64,000 nt of DNA from Methylovirgula sp. (GTDB lineage Bacteria > Pseudomonadota > Alphaproteobacteria > Rhizobiales > Beijerinckiaceae): the NCBI RefSeq assembly GCF_037200945.1, contig NZ_JBBCGP010000001.1:496001-560000 (forward strand), given 5' to 3'. The stretch's first letter is position 1, and every line of letters starts with the position of its first letter. Below, piece by piece: positions 1 to 8,051 of the stretch. Below the pieces are notes generated by a model. The model ran no database searches and was not told the origin of the DNA. It saw only the letters and a list, made by a program, of their open reading frames with translations. Position numbers and translations under genes: made by a program.

Positions 1-1025
1 TGGCCGGTTCCATCGAGATCGGCCAGCAGCAATTTCAAGCGCCGCCCTTCCGGCACAGCCGGCTGGCCGGGCTTCGGCTGAAAGGCGTTTGCCACGGCGG
101 CGACCGTGGCTTCGTCAATACCGGCGCCCGTAAGCGCCTGCTCCAGCGTCTGATCGTGGCGAATGACGATCAGGCGCTCCTCCATTTCCGTCGGCTGCTG
201 GAGCGACTGCGCACGCGGGACGACCGTGACATTCTCCGGCACCATCCGGACCTGGATCTGCGAGAACGGCGACGACGACAGCGGATCGTCGGGATTGGCG
301 TAGGGCAGCGCGTCGATCCCTTCGGCGCGGCTCGTGTGCATCAAGAGAAGCTGCGGCGGCAACGACAATTGGTCGCCGCTTGCCGCCTGCGCCGAATTTA
401 CCTCTTCGGTGACCTCCGCCTGCACGTCCGACAGCGACAGAACTGCCGTTTGCGAGAGTCTGTCCGTCGGCAGATCGTGGATGGTGAAGGACACATCGGA
501 ATCGCCCTCATCGGCGATGATGGGTTCGTTGACCGGGGTACGGGCGTCGGCAAGAAGTTTCAGCGGATCGTAGGTCGGCACCTCGTCGGCAAAGCCGGCT
601 TCCGCCGTCACCAGAGTCGTGGCGACATGCGTGAAGGAATGGACGCGGACGACTTCCTTGTCCCCGACCTTGATGATTGTCGGCTCTTTGAAGGACTGCT
701 TGTCGGCGACGATATCGACGGCCTTGACCAGCCGGTCGCCTTTGCTTGGATCGACGCCTGTTTGCGCGTCTTTATGGATCAATTGCGCCGGCACCGGCGC
801 TTCGGCAAAATTCGATTGCCAATCGAGCGCCGCATAGATCGAGGCGCCGATGAGCGCCGCCCCGGCGAAGGCGGTCAAAATCGTCCCGCCCAGCCATCGC
901 AGCGAGACGCGGCGCCGGTCGAGGGGGCTTTGCCGATGGCCGCCGATCTCGATCGCAGGCTCCAGACCGAGGTCCCCGGCAGCCGGCAGAATTTCGAGGC
1001 GGTTATGAGCGGTCAGCGCATCCAT
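1..1025 (-). CDS. M23-family metallopeptidase, N-terminal part (runs off left edge)
   Basis: Reading the minus strand from the ATG at 1025 gives an open frame of about 341 codons to the window edge. The product starts MDALTAHNRLEIL, has one membrane segment at about residues 43-68, and then a periplasmic region. Near the edge comes a LysM/OapA-like segment (LEQALTGAGIDEATVAAV). This arrangement matches the N-terminal half of Rhizobiales membrane-anchored M23 (LytM) peptidases, which cut or regulate cutting of peptidoglycan. The catalytic zinc domain would lie outside the window, so the family call is inference from the N-terminus. It is divergent from rplU. Confidence 0.7.
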   Translation of the reverse strand, partial: MDALTAHNRLEILPAAGDLGLEPAIEIGGHRQSPLDRRRVSLRWLGGTILTAFAGAALIGASIYAALDWQSNFAEAPVPAQLIHKDAQTGVDPSKGDRLVKAVDIVADKQSFKEPTIIKVGDKEVVRVHSFTHVATTLVTAEAGFADEVPTYDPLKLLADARTPVNEPIIADEGDSDVSFTIHDLPTDRLSQTAVLSLSDVQAEVTEEVNSAQAASGDQLSLPPQLLLMHTSRAEGIDALPYANPDDPLSSSPFSQIQVRMVPENVTVVPRAQSLQQPTEMEERLIVIRHDQTLEQALTGAGIDEATVAAVANAFQPKPGQPAVPEGRRLKLLLADLDGTG

Positions 1026-1240
1026 ATGCCTGACAAGTTTCCCCTCGTGCTGGCAGGCCGGCGCGCGGCTTGCGTCTATCCGGTGGCTGCGTCAACTGCA
1101 TGGCGCGACGACAAAATTCGGCGCCGGGCTGTCACACTTTATTACGCCGGATAAAAGATTTGCATAGGGTGGCGACGAAGCCTGCGGAAAATGGCCCAAA
1201 TGCGGCGCGGTCGCGCCCGGCAAGTCTCGCCGGAACGCGG

Positions 1241-1269
1241 TTGACAGATTAGCCGCCGGCGGCTAATTC
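1241..1269 (+). promoter_or_regulatory. Probable rplU-rpmA promoter with internal 20-bp palindrome
   Basis: TTGACA at 1241-1246 and TAATTC at 1264-1269 are separated by 17 bases, a good sigma-70-type promoter. The spacer and -10 contain a perfect 20-bp inverted repeat at 1248-1267 (ATTAGCCGCC / GGCGGCTAAT), placed where a repressor would act. It lies in the 380-base gap between the divergent M23 gene and rplU. Apart from this promoter and the hairpin at 1281-1303, nothing else is apparent in that gap. Confidence 0.6.
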
Positions 1270-1280
1270 TCTCGCCCAAC

Positions 1281-1303
1281 GCGCGGCTAATGCCGCGCTT
1301 TTT
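1281..1303 (+). terminator. Terminator-like hairpin in the rplU leader
   Basis: GCGCGGC (1281-1287), loop TAAT, GCCGCGC (1292-1298), then TTTTT (1299-1303). It looks like a short intrinsic terminator but sits only about 12 bases downstream of the -10 hexamer. It could act as an attenuator or as a 5' stabilising hairpin of the ribosomal-protein mRNA. Confidence 0.5.
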
Positions 1304-1405
1304 CATTGGAATTGGGCGGCTCGCCAGATTTCCATGAACCAACCCACTTAACTGCCAAAAAGCCGGCCGGACAATGCTCCGAGCCGGGTCGAACACGAGG
1401 TAAAG

Positions 1406-1714
1406 ATGTTCGCAGTGATTAAAACAGGCGGCAAGCAATATAGCGTCGCCGCCGACGATGAGATTGTCGTCATGACCTTGACCGGCGAGCCCGGCGATGA
1501 CGTGACGTTTGATAATGTCCTGATGCTCGTCGATGGCGAGACGACCAAATTCGGCGCCCCGTTCCTTGAGGGCGCAAAGGTCGTCGGCACGATCGTCGCG
1601 CACGAGCGCGGTCCGAAGGTTATCGCCTTCAAGAAGCGCCGCCGGCAGAACTCGAAGCGCAAGCGCGGCCACCGGCAGGATCTGACCCGGGTGAAGATCA
1701 CCAGCGTCGCCTGA
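1406..1714 (+). CDS. rplU: Large ribosomal subunit protein bL21
   Basis: A 102-residue protein starting MFAVIKTGGKQYSVAADDEI, the typical bL21 N-terminus. The C-terminal half has the basic KKRRRQNSKRKRGHRQ region that contacts 23S rRNA, close to L20 in the assembling 50S subunit. Length is normal for the family. GAGGTAAAG just upstream serves as ribosome-binding site. rpmA follows after 158 bases and the pair is probably co-transcribed from the promoter near 1241. Confidence 0.97.
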   Translation: MFAVIKTGGKQYSVAADDEIVVMTLTGEPGDDVTFDNVLMLVDGETTKFGAPFLEGAKVVGTIVAHERGPKVIAFKKRRRQNSKRKRGHRQDLTRVKITSVA

Positions 1715-1783
1715 TCGCATCATTTCCCGAGAGGTTGCAGACCTTTCGGGAAGAATTATGTGACAGTTGACCTAAAGTACCGC

Positions 1784-1807
1784 TTCCGCCATTGGCGGAA
1801 AAGTTTT
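1784..1807 (+). terminator. Intercistronic hairpin between rplU and rpmA
   Basis: TTCCGCC (1784-1790), ATT loop, GGCGGAA (1794-1800), then AAGTTTT. A second stem-loop, TTCCCGA/TCGGGAA with an inner AGGT/ACCT pairing, lies just upstream at 1724-1752. Either could partly terminate transcription or stabilise the rplU message. Confidence 0.4.
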
Positions 1808-1872
1808 AGAATCAGCATGTTCCTTGATGACGCCTACAGGCGGTCTGGAACAGAAATTTCGGAGCCAGGTAG

Positions 1873-2148
1873 ATGGCACATAAAAAGGCAGGCGGCTCGT
1901 CCCGCAACGGTCGCGACTCGGAAGGCCGTCGTCTCGGCGTGAAGAAGTTCGGCGGCGAATCCGTCATCAGCGGCAACATTATCGTGCGCCAGCGCGGCAC
2001 GAAGTGGCATCCCGGCGCCAATGTCGGCATCGGCAAGGATCATACCTTGTTCGCTCTCGTCGACGGAACGGTGCTCTTTAAATCGAGCGCGACCTGTCGC
2101 GCGAGCGTGACGGTCGTCCCGGTCCAACACGCCGAGGCTGCCGAATAA
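1873..2148 (+). CDS. rpmA: Large ribosomal subunit protein bL27
   Basis: A 91-residue protein starting MAHKKAGGSSRNGRDSEGRR, the conserved bL27 N-terminus that reaches toward the peptidyl transferase centre. The core IIVRQRGTKWHPGANVGIGKDHT is recognisable. No N-terminal extension needing Prp cleavage (as in Firmicutes) is present. An AGGT ribosome-binding site precedes the ATG. It is downstream of rplU in the usual order and ends before a run of strong hairpins at 2238-2312. Confidence 0.97.
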   Translation: MAHKKAGGSSRNGRDSEGRRLGVKKFGGESVISGNIIVRQRGTKWHPGANVGIGKDHTLFALVDGTVLFKSSATCRASVTVVPVQHAEAAE

Positions 2149-2237
2149 CGGTGGATTTCCGAGAAGGACTTCCACCGGCTCCCAGTGAACCCGGTGGACG
2201 TTGTCCTTCACGCCGCAAGGCAAAGGGCCAGGTCCCG

Positions 2238-2312
2238 AAAAACCCGGCAGGGTTTTTGATAGGGGGAAGTGGGAGACCACTTTCCCCTTTATTTTTGGGC
2301 CCGGCAGGGCCC
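2238..2312 (+). terminator. Array of three hairpins ending the rplU-rpmA unit
   Basis: Hairpin 1: AAAAACCC (2238-2245), loop GGCA, GGGTTTTT (2250-2257), able to terminate in both directions. Hairpin 2: 2263-2287 with a GAGA tetraloop and one bulge, followed by TTTATTTTTG, a good intrinsic terminator. Hairpin 3: GGGCCC, GGCA, GGGCCC (2297-2312). All lie upstream of the GNAT start codon, which is why the acetyltransferase start was placed at 2325 rather than further upstream in the same frame. Confidence 0.65.
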
Positions 2313-2324
2313 CCGGAGATTAAA

Positions 2325-2993
2325 ATGTTCCCGGACCTGACTCGCGACGACATCTTCCGCCTCGAAACCGAGCGGCTATGGCTGCGCTGGCCGCGCGCCT
2401 CCGATGCGGCGGCGATCACCGCTTTCGCCTCGCTGCCCGAAGTGGCGCAGATGACGGATGCCATCCCCCACCCTTACCCGGCGGGCGAGGCCGACCGTTT
2501 CATATTCAACGCACGGGCGGAGAATGCCGCGGGCAAGGCGCTGCACTTCGCGCTCACCCGTAAAAACGGCCCACGCGCCGTCTTCGGCCTCGTCTCGGCG
2601 GTCATCGAGGCGCCGGGGGAGATCGCGGTCGGCTATATCATCGCGCCCGAGATGTGGGGCGAAGGCTATGCCAGCGAGGCGGCGCGGATCGTCATCGACA
2701 CCGTGTTCGGGCTGACCCAGGCAAGGCGGATCGTCGCCAATGCGCGTGTCAACAATCCGCGCTCGCGGGCCGTGCTCGAAAAGTCCGGCTTCGTCTATAT
2801 CGACAGCGGGCTCGACCTGTTGCCAGCGCGCGGCGGACTGCACCCGTGCGACCGGTTCGAGCTGACCCGCGCGAAATGGCGGACATCGTTCCATGGCCTG
2901 CGCACCCTGCCGGCGATGACGCAGCAGGCGCCGGCGACGGCCGTACTGAGCGAATCCCTGGCCGATCCAAAGGCAAAGGCGCTGGAATATTGA
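2325..2993 (+). CDS. GNAT-family N-acetyltransferase (RimJ/RimL type)
   Basis: 222 residues from the ATG at 2325, preceded by GGAG. The protein opens with IFRLETERLWLRWPRASDAAAI, the usual start of RimJ-like GNAT enzymes that acetylate N-termini or small amines with acetyl-CoA. The acetyl-CoA-binding region is near IIAPEMWGEGYASEAARIVID, followed by RRIVANARVNNPRSRAVLEKSGF, the typical last part of the fold. A GNAT gene between rpmA and obgE is common in Rhizobiales. The substrate cannot be told. Confidence 0.85.
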   Translation: MFPDLTRDDIFRLETERLWLRWPRASDAAAITAFASLPEVAQMTDAIPHPYPAGEADRFIFNARAENAAGKALHFALTRKNGPRAVFGLVSAVIEAPGEIAVGYIIAPEMWGEGYASEAARIVIDTVFGLTQARRIVANARVNNPRSRAVLEKSGFVYIDSGLDLLPARGGLHPCDRFELTRAKWRTSFHGLRTLPAMTQQAPATAVLSESLADPKAKALEY

Positions 2994-3042
2994 CCCACGG
3001 CGGGATTTGGCCGAAAGCCAAGTCCCGCTGGTCAACGCACCC

Positions 3043-4083
3043 ATGAAATTTCTCGACGAAGCCAAGATTTATGTGAAGTCCGGTGCCGGTGGCGCCGGCA
3101 GCGTCTCGTTCCGGCGCGAGAAGTTCATCGAATACGGCGGCCCCGACGGCGGCGACGGCGGCCGCGGTGGCGATGTCGTGGCGCTTTGCGTCCACGGCCT
3201 CAACACGCTGCTCGACTATCGCTACCAGCAGCATTTCAAGGCCAAGACCGGCGGCCACGGCATGGGCAAGAACCGCGCCGGCGCGCGCGGCCCCGACGCC
3301 GTGCTGAAAGTCCCGGTCGGCACCGAGATCTACGATGCCGACAACGATCTGCTGATCGCTGACCTCACCGAAGTGGGCCAGAGCGTGCGCATCCTGAAAG
3401 GCGGCAACGGCGGCTTCGGCAATACGCATTTCAAATCCTCGACCAATCGCGCGCCGCGCCGCGCCAACCCCGGCGAACCGTCGATCGAGCGCACGCTGAT
3501 TCTGCGGCTGAAGCTCATCGCCGATGCCGGCCTCGTCGGCCTGCCCAATGCTGGCAAATCGACATTCTTAGCCACCGTCTCCGCCGCGAAGCCGAAGATC
3601 GCCGATTATCCCTTCACGACGCTCGCGCCGCAGCTCGGCGTCGTCGCCAGCGACGGGCACGAATTCGTGCTGGCCGATATTCCCGGCCTCATCGAAGGCG
3701 CGCATGAAGGCGTCGGCCTCGGCGATAAATTCCTGGCCCATGTCGAGCGCTGTCAGGTCCTGCTGCATCTCGTCGATGCGGGCTGCGAGCACGCGGGCAA
3801 TGCCTATAAGACTGTGCGCCACGAGATAGAGGCCTATGAAGCCGGTCTCATCGACAAGCCCGAGATCGTCGCGCTCTCGAAGGTCGATACCGTCGATGCC
3901 GAGACGCTGAAGAGCCAGATGGCGAAGCTGCAACGCGCCGCGAAGTGCAAGCCCTTCGCGCTCTCCTCTGCGACGGGGCAGAATGTGCAGGAGGTTCTGC
4001 GCGCGCTGCTGAAAGAGATCGACGTGAAGCGCAAAGAGGCTGACCCCGCCGCCGCGCTGCCTTCCGAGGAATGGCAGCCGTGA
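3043..4083 (+). CDS. obgE: GTPase ObgE/CgtA (50S assembly GTPase)
   Basis: 346 residues from the ATG at 3043, which begins MKFLDEAKIYVKSGAGGAGS, the standard Obg start; an upstream TTG in frame is rejected. The glycine-rich Obg fold covers residues 1-155. The G domain follows with P-loop GLPNAGKST (166-174), switch II DIPG (212-215) and the specificity motif SKVD. The short acidic C-terminal tail is typical of alphaproteobacteria. It acts in late 50S assembly and growth control. The gene overlaps proB by 13 bases, implying translational coupling. Confidence 0.97.
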   Translation: MKFLDEAKIYVKSGAGGAGSVSFRREKFIEYGGPDGGDGGRGGDVVALCVHGLNTLLDYRYQQHFKAKTGGHGMGKNRAGARGPDAVLKVPVGTEIYDADNDLLIADLTEVGQSVRILKGGNGGFGNTHFKSSTNRAPRRANPGEPSIERTLILRLKLIADAGLVGLPNAGKSTFLATVSAAKPKIADYPFTTLAPQLGVVASDGHEFVLADIPGLIEGAHEGVGLGDKFLAHVERCQVLLHLVDAGCEHAGNAYKTVRHEIEAYEAGLIDKPEIVALSKVDTVDAETLKSQMAKLQRAAKCKPFALSSATGQNVQEVLRALLKEIDVKRKEADPAAALPSEEWQP

Positions 4084-5225
4084 CGCTCGCTGACGCCGCG
4101 CAACTCACACCAAAACTCGTCCAGTTCCACCGCATTACGATCAAGGTCGGCTCGTCGCTGCTCGTCGATCCGGCGCGCGGCGAAGTGAAACGCGACTGGC
4201 TCGCGGGCCTCGCCGACGACATCGCGCAATTGCACAAGATCGGCGCCGATGTGCTCGTCGTCTCGTCGGGCTCCATCGCGCTCGGGCGCAGCGTGCTCGG
4301 CCTGCCAGGTGGCGCGCTGAAACTCGAAGACAGTCAGGCCGCCGCCGCCGTCGGCCAGATCGCGCTTGCGCGTCTCTGGTCGGAAGTGCTTGGCGCGCAC
4401 GGCATCAAGGCCGGGCAGATCCTCGTCACCTATCACGACACCGAGGAGCGGCGGCGCTATCTCAATGCGCGCGCCACCATCGATCGCCTGCTCGATCTGC
4501 GCGCCGTGCCGGTCATCAACGAGAACGATACGGTTGCGACGTCGGAAATCCGCTACGGCGACAACGATCGCCTTGCGGCGCGCGTGGCGACGATGGCGTC
4601 GGCCGATCTGTTGATCCTGCTGTCCGATGTCGCCGGGCTTTACGATGGACCGCCTGCGGACAATCCCGGCGCGCGGCTCATCCCCGTCGTGGCGCGCATC
4701 ACCCCGGAGATCGAGGCGATGGCGGGGGGCGCCGCGTCGATCCTGTCGCGCGGTGGCATGCGCACCAAGATTGAGGCGGCCAAGATCGCGACCGGCGGCG
4801 GCACGCATATGCTGATCGCCGACGGGCGCATCGCGCATCCGGTCGCGCGCATCGAACAGGGTGGCCTCTGCACATGGTTCCTCACCGGCTCAAGCCCGGT
4901 GACGGCGCGCAAGAAATGGATCGCGGGCACGCTTCTCGCGCGCGGCGCGCTCAGCGTCGATGACGGCGCGGCCAAGGCGCTCGTCTCCGGCAAAAGCCTG
5001 CTGCCGGCGGGCGTCACCAAAGTCGAAGGGGAATTCGCGCGGGGTGACTGTGTGATTATCCGCGATGCGGACGGCCACGAACTTGGGCGCGGTCTGGCGA
5101 ATTACGACGCCGACGACGCCGCAAAAATCGCCGGGCACAATTCAGCAGAGATCGAAAACTTGCTCGGCACGCCGGGACGGGCGGCGCTCATTCATCGCGA
5201 TGATATGGTGCTGAAGGGGGATTGA
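4071..5225 (+). CDS. proB: Glutamate 5-kinase
   Basis: 384 residues. It phosphorylates L-glutamate with ATP as the first step of proline synthesis. The amino-acid kinase domain spans about residues 20-270 with ITIKVGSSLLVD near the N-terminus, VINENDTV and the RGGMRTKIEAAKIA segment. A C-terminal PUA domain (about 290-375) is present, as in full-length ProB. The start overlaps the end of obgE. Its partner proA is not adjacent here but about 16 kb away at 21578, which is unusual for this cluster. Confidence 0.96.
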   Translation: MAAVTLADAAQLTPKLVQFHRITIKVGSSLLVDPARGEVKRDWLAGLADDIAQLHKIGADVLVVSSGSIALGRSVLGLPGGALKLEDSQAAAAVGQIALARLWSEVLGAHGIKAGQILVTYHDTEERRRYLNARATIDRLLDLRAVPVINENDTVATSEIRYGDNDRLAARVATMASADLLILLSDVAGLYDGPPADNPGARLIPVVARITPEIEAMAGGAASILSRGGMRTKIEAAKIATGGGTHMLIADGRIAHPVARIEQGGLCTWFLTGSSPVTARKKWIAGTLLARGALSVDDGAAKALVSGKSLLPAGVTKVEGEFARGDCVIIRDADGHELGRGLANYDADDAAKIAGHNSAEIENLLGTPGRAALIHRDDMVLKGD

Positions 5226-5228
5226 GGG

Positions 5229-6149
5229 ATGACCGACGCGCCAACTGACAAGGATGAAGCTTATTTCATCAAGTTGGGCGAGAAAGGTGAATGGGAGAGC
5301 GAGTGTCTACGCGACGGAACGCTTCGATTTGGCTACCACGCCACGCCGCATAATCTTTGTCTCGACGACGATTGGGCAGCCATCCGGCAAATTTGGATGG
5401 AAAAGCGTGGGAACCGCGGCGTCGCCACTCGCGATGTCAGCCAGATACGGACCTTTTATGAAGCGCCGAGCGACACGCTCTTCATTACTTTTTCAGGCGG
5501 TTTTTTGTACTGGTGCAAAATTGGGACCTCGATTGAATTATTGCCTGATGCAAGTCGCATTAGACGCACTGTCGACGGATGGCATAACACGAGCGTCGGC
5601 GGAACGCTTCTAACCACGGATCGATTGTCTGGAAATTTGCTAAAGGTGCAAATGTTTCGCGGCACGATCTGTAAAGTTGGACCCTTCGATTACCTGTTGA
5701 GAAAACTTAACGACGAACTTTCTCCCGAGATTGTTGTTGCTGAGGAGGCCGAGAGTAAGCTTAGGAGCGCCATAGTCGGACTTATGCGCCTCCTCACTTG
5801 GCAAGACTTCGAGTCGCTCGTTGACTTAGTGTTCTCAACCAGCGGATGGCGTCGAATTAGTCGCGTTGGAGGGACGCAAAAGACCGTAGATATTGAACTT
5901 ATGCTACCGACAACGTCACAACGCGCGTTTGTGCAAATTAAATCTGAAGCAAGGTCTTCCAGTCTCCAAGATTATTCGGAACGCTTCGAAAGCACCGAAG
6001 CTTTTGATTGCATGTTCTTTGTCTGGCACAGTGGAAATATTGATGCCAGCGAAGTTTCTAAACGAATTACTCTTGTAGGGCCTGCGGAGCTTGCTCGGAT
6101 GGTACTGGATGCCGGCCTTTTGTCATGGCTACGCGAAAAGGTATCCTAG
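5229..6149 (+). CDS. Mrr-like PD-(D/E)xK nuclease with N-terminal sensor-like domain
   Basis: 306 residues. The C-terminal part (about 185-300) has the pattern of Mrr-type restriction endonucleases: LTWQDFESLVDLVF with Glu195, then VDIEL with Asp221, then FVQIKSE with Gln236 and Lys238. The N-terminal 150 residues (FIKLGEKGEWESECL...RFGY) resemble the PUA/EVE-like domains that precede Mrr nucleases and may read modified DNA; that part is inference. It starts 3 bases after the proB stop. Base composition differs from its neighbours: 5461-5520 has 28 G+C of 60, against 39 of 60 in proB at 4981-5040. This suggests recent transfer. No methyltransferase is adjacent, which fits a modification-dependent (type IV-like) enzyme. 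Confidence 0.7.
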   Translation: MTDAPTDKDEAYFIKLGEKGEWESECLRDGTLRFGYHATPHNLCLDDDWAAIRQIWMEKRGNRGVATRDVSQIRTFYEAPSDTLFITFSGGFLYWCKIGTSIELLPDASRIRRTVDGWHNTSVGGTLLTTDRLSGNLLKVQMFRGTICKVGPFDYLLRKLNDELSPEIVVAEEAESKLRSAIVGLMRLLTWQDFESLVDLVFSTSGWRRISRVGGTQKTVDIELMLPTTSQRAFVQIKSEARSSSLQDYSERFESTEAFDCMFFVWHSGNIDASEVSKRITLVGPAELARMVLDAGLLSWLREKVS

Positions 6150-6184
6150 TCTGGAAGCAAATACTTCAAAATCATGGGATTCGC

Positions 6185-7000
6185 ATGCGACACCTGATCC
6201 GCCTCTTGCAGCGCGTAGCGATTCTGGCTCTCGGCGCCTTCGCGGTCTGGCTGATCGTCTTCGTCATCTTCCGTTTCGCGCATCAGAAACTGCCGCTGAT
6301 CCTCGCGTTCAGCGCGACCTATCTCGCGGCGGCTTATGTCATCCTGCCCTATGCCGTTCGCATGGGGCTGAAAATCCAGCATCGCAAGCATGTGCCGCGC
6401 TACACGATCACGGGCGATGGCTTGCCGGGCGATCCGGTCAATCTGGCGCTCGTTGGCGATCTGGCGCAGCTTCGCGCGGCTTTTGCCGCCGCCGGATGGT
6501 CGGGCGCGGACCCTCTCGACCTCAAGTCTTCGTGGGGCATGGTCCGGGCGTTCGTTTTCAATCGACCCTATCCCACGGCGCCGTTCAGCCCGCTCTATCT
6601 TTTCGGCCGCAGCCTGGACATGGGCTTCCAGCAGGCAATCGGCGATAGTCCGCGCAAGCGGCATCATGTGCGCTTCTGGGCCAAGAGCCTTGCTGAGACG
6701 CAGGCGGAGGTCACATCGTCGCGCTTCTGGCTCAACAAGGATCGGCCGGATGAAAACGAGCGCGTCATCTGGCTCGGCGCCGCCACGCGCGACACCGGAT
6801 TTTCCCTGACGCGGATGACCTTCCAGATCACCCATGCGACCGATTCCGATACTAACGCGGAACGCACCTATATCATCGGCGCGCTGGCGGCCTGCGGCAC
6901 CATCGGCGATACGATGCTCTACAAGGCCGGCCAACACCTGCCGGTGAACCATTACGTCACAGACGGCGATGTCGCCTTGGCCGAACTGACGCCAACGTGA
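6185..7000 (+). CDS. LssY C-terminal-domain membrane protein
   Basis: 271 residues from the ATG at 6185 (MRHLIRLLQRVAILALG). The frame is open back to 6125, but that stretch is AT-rich like the preceding nuclease and overlaps it, so the later start is preferred. Two membrane segments lie near the N-terminus (about 8-30 and 40-58). The rest matches the LssY-C domain, with GDPVNLALVGDLAQLRAAFAAAGW and the ERTYIIGALAACGTIGD segment. The domain occurs alone or fused to PAP2 phosphatases. Its biochemical role is unknown. Confidence 0.75.
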   Translation: MRHLIRLLQRVAILALGAFAVWLIVFVIFRFAHQKLPLILAFSATYLAAAYVILPYAVRMGLKIQHRKHVPRYTITGDGLPGDPVNLALVGDLAQLRAAFAAAGWSGADPLDLKSSWGMVRAFVFNRPYPTAPFSPLYLFGRSLDMGFQQAIGDSPRKRHHVRFWAKSLAETQAEVTSSRFWLNKDRPDENERVIWLGAATRDTGFSLTRMTFQITHATDSDTNAERTYIIGALAACGTIGDTMLYKAGQHLPVNHYVTDGDVALAELTPT

Positions 7001-7073
7001 AGCGTGTCGTCATAATGTAGTCCCATCCGCCCAAAATCGCTTCGGGACGATTATAAAGCTTGGAGGCCCTGAC

Positions 7074-7841
7074 ATGATGACACGCCGCACTTTTGCCGGG
7101 GCCGCCGCGGCCATGACGGCTACCTCTCTGCTCCCGGCCGGCGCGAGAGCGGCGTCCCTCCCCCGCGCGACGAACATCGTCATGGTGCATGGCTTGTTCG
7201 CGGACGGCTCGTGCTGGTCGGAGGTGATCGCGCGGCTTCAGCCGAAGGGCCTGAATGTGACCTCGGTCCAGAATCCGCTGACGACGCTGGACGCCGCGGT
7301 CGCCGAAACGCAGAAAGTCCTCGACCGGCAGGACGGCCCGACGGTGCTCGTCGGCCATTCCTTCTCCGGCATGATCGTTACCGAGGCTGGCGTCCATCCG
7401 AAGGTCACGGCCTTGGTCTATGTCGCCGCGCGCGCGCCCGACGCCGGCGAGGATTATCCGGCGCTGGCGAAGAAATTTCCGACGCCGCCAGCTTCGGCCG
7501 GCATTGTTTTCGATGGTGATGAGGGCCGACTGACGGAAGCGGCGTTCCTGCGGGATTTCGCCGGCGATCTGCCGGAGGCGAAAGCCAAGGTGCTTTACGC
7601 CGTGCAGGAGCCGTTTCATAAGGCTTTGCTGCAAGGAAAGACCAAACACGCCGCCTGGCGCGTGAAGCCGAGCTTCTACGCCGTCTCGACCGAGGACCGG
7701 ACGATCAACCCCGATCTCGAACGCTTCATGGCAAAGCGGATGAAGGCGACGACAATCGAGCTGAAGTCGAGCCATCTGTCGCTGATCTCGCACCCCGACG
7801 CCATCGCCGATCTCATTCTGGAGGCGGCGGGATACGTTTAG
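7074..7841 (+). CDS. Tat-exported alpha/beta hydrolase
   Basis: 255 residues with a twin-arginine signal (MMTRRTFAGAAAAM, cleavage probably after ARA), so it is likely folded before export to the periplasm. The mature part is an alpha/beta hydrolase: VMVHGLFADGSCW forms the oxyanion region, GHSFSG carries the nucleophile Ser96, and SSHLSLISHP holds the catalytic His near the C-terminus. It resembles the salicylate-esterase/EstC-like group common in proteobacteria. The substrate is not identifiable. GGAGG lies upstream of the ATG. Confidence 0.85.
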   Translation: MMTRRTFAGAAAAMTATSLLPAGARAASLPRATNIVMVHGLFADGSCWSEVIARLQPKGLNVTSVQNPLTTLDAAVAETQKVLDRQDGPTVLVGHSFSGMIVTEAGVHPKVTALVYVAARAPDAGEDYPALAKKFPTPPASAGIVFDGDEGRLTEAAFLRDFAGDLPEAKAKVLYAVQEPFHKALLQGKTKHAAWRVKPSFYAVSTEDRTINPDLERFMAKRMKATTIELKSSHLSLISHPDAIADLILEAAGYV

Positions 7842-7853
7842 GTAGACGGTTTC

Positions 7854-8051
7854 TCAAAAGGCCTTGGCCAATCCCGCTTGGCGCAGAATTGCATTGGCCG
7901 TGTGGCGGCTCGGAATGCCTATTGGCACTGGAAAGTTTCGCTGCGTAATCGGGCTGTGCCAGATTTCATGGCTGCCTTTGCCTTGCCGAACGAGCACGCA
8001 GCCTGCTTCGCGCAGCAAATCGCGTAGCGGCTTATCAAATTGCGGTGCCAC
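7854..8051 (-). CDS. hicA: HicA-family mRNA interferase toxin
   Basis: 65 residues. The fold is the small dsRNA-binding-like HicA toxin with the catalytic His in QGKGSHEIW and the following basic strand. HicA toxins cut mRNA. The start is a GTG directly after the stop of the upstream antitoxin (TGAGTG), so the two are translationally coupled. The order antitoxin then toxin is the reverse of the classical hicAB operon but usual for DUF1902-type pairs. Confidence 0.8.
   Translation of the reverse strand: MAPQFDKPLRDLLREAGCVLVRQGKGSHEIWHSPITQRNFPVPIGIPSRHTANAILRQAGLAKAF

Noticed and set aside
156..1154. Long Arg-rich plus-strand open frame
   Set aside because: It is the antisense shadow of the minus-strand M23 gene, which has sensible codon use, a membrane segment and a recognisable family pattern.
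2151..2324. N-terminal extension of the GNAT frame to 2151
   Set aside because: The stretch holds three terminator-type hairpins and no family similarity; GGAG precedes the ATG at 2325.
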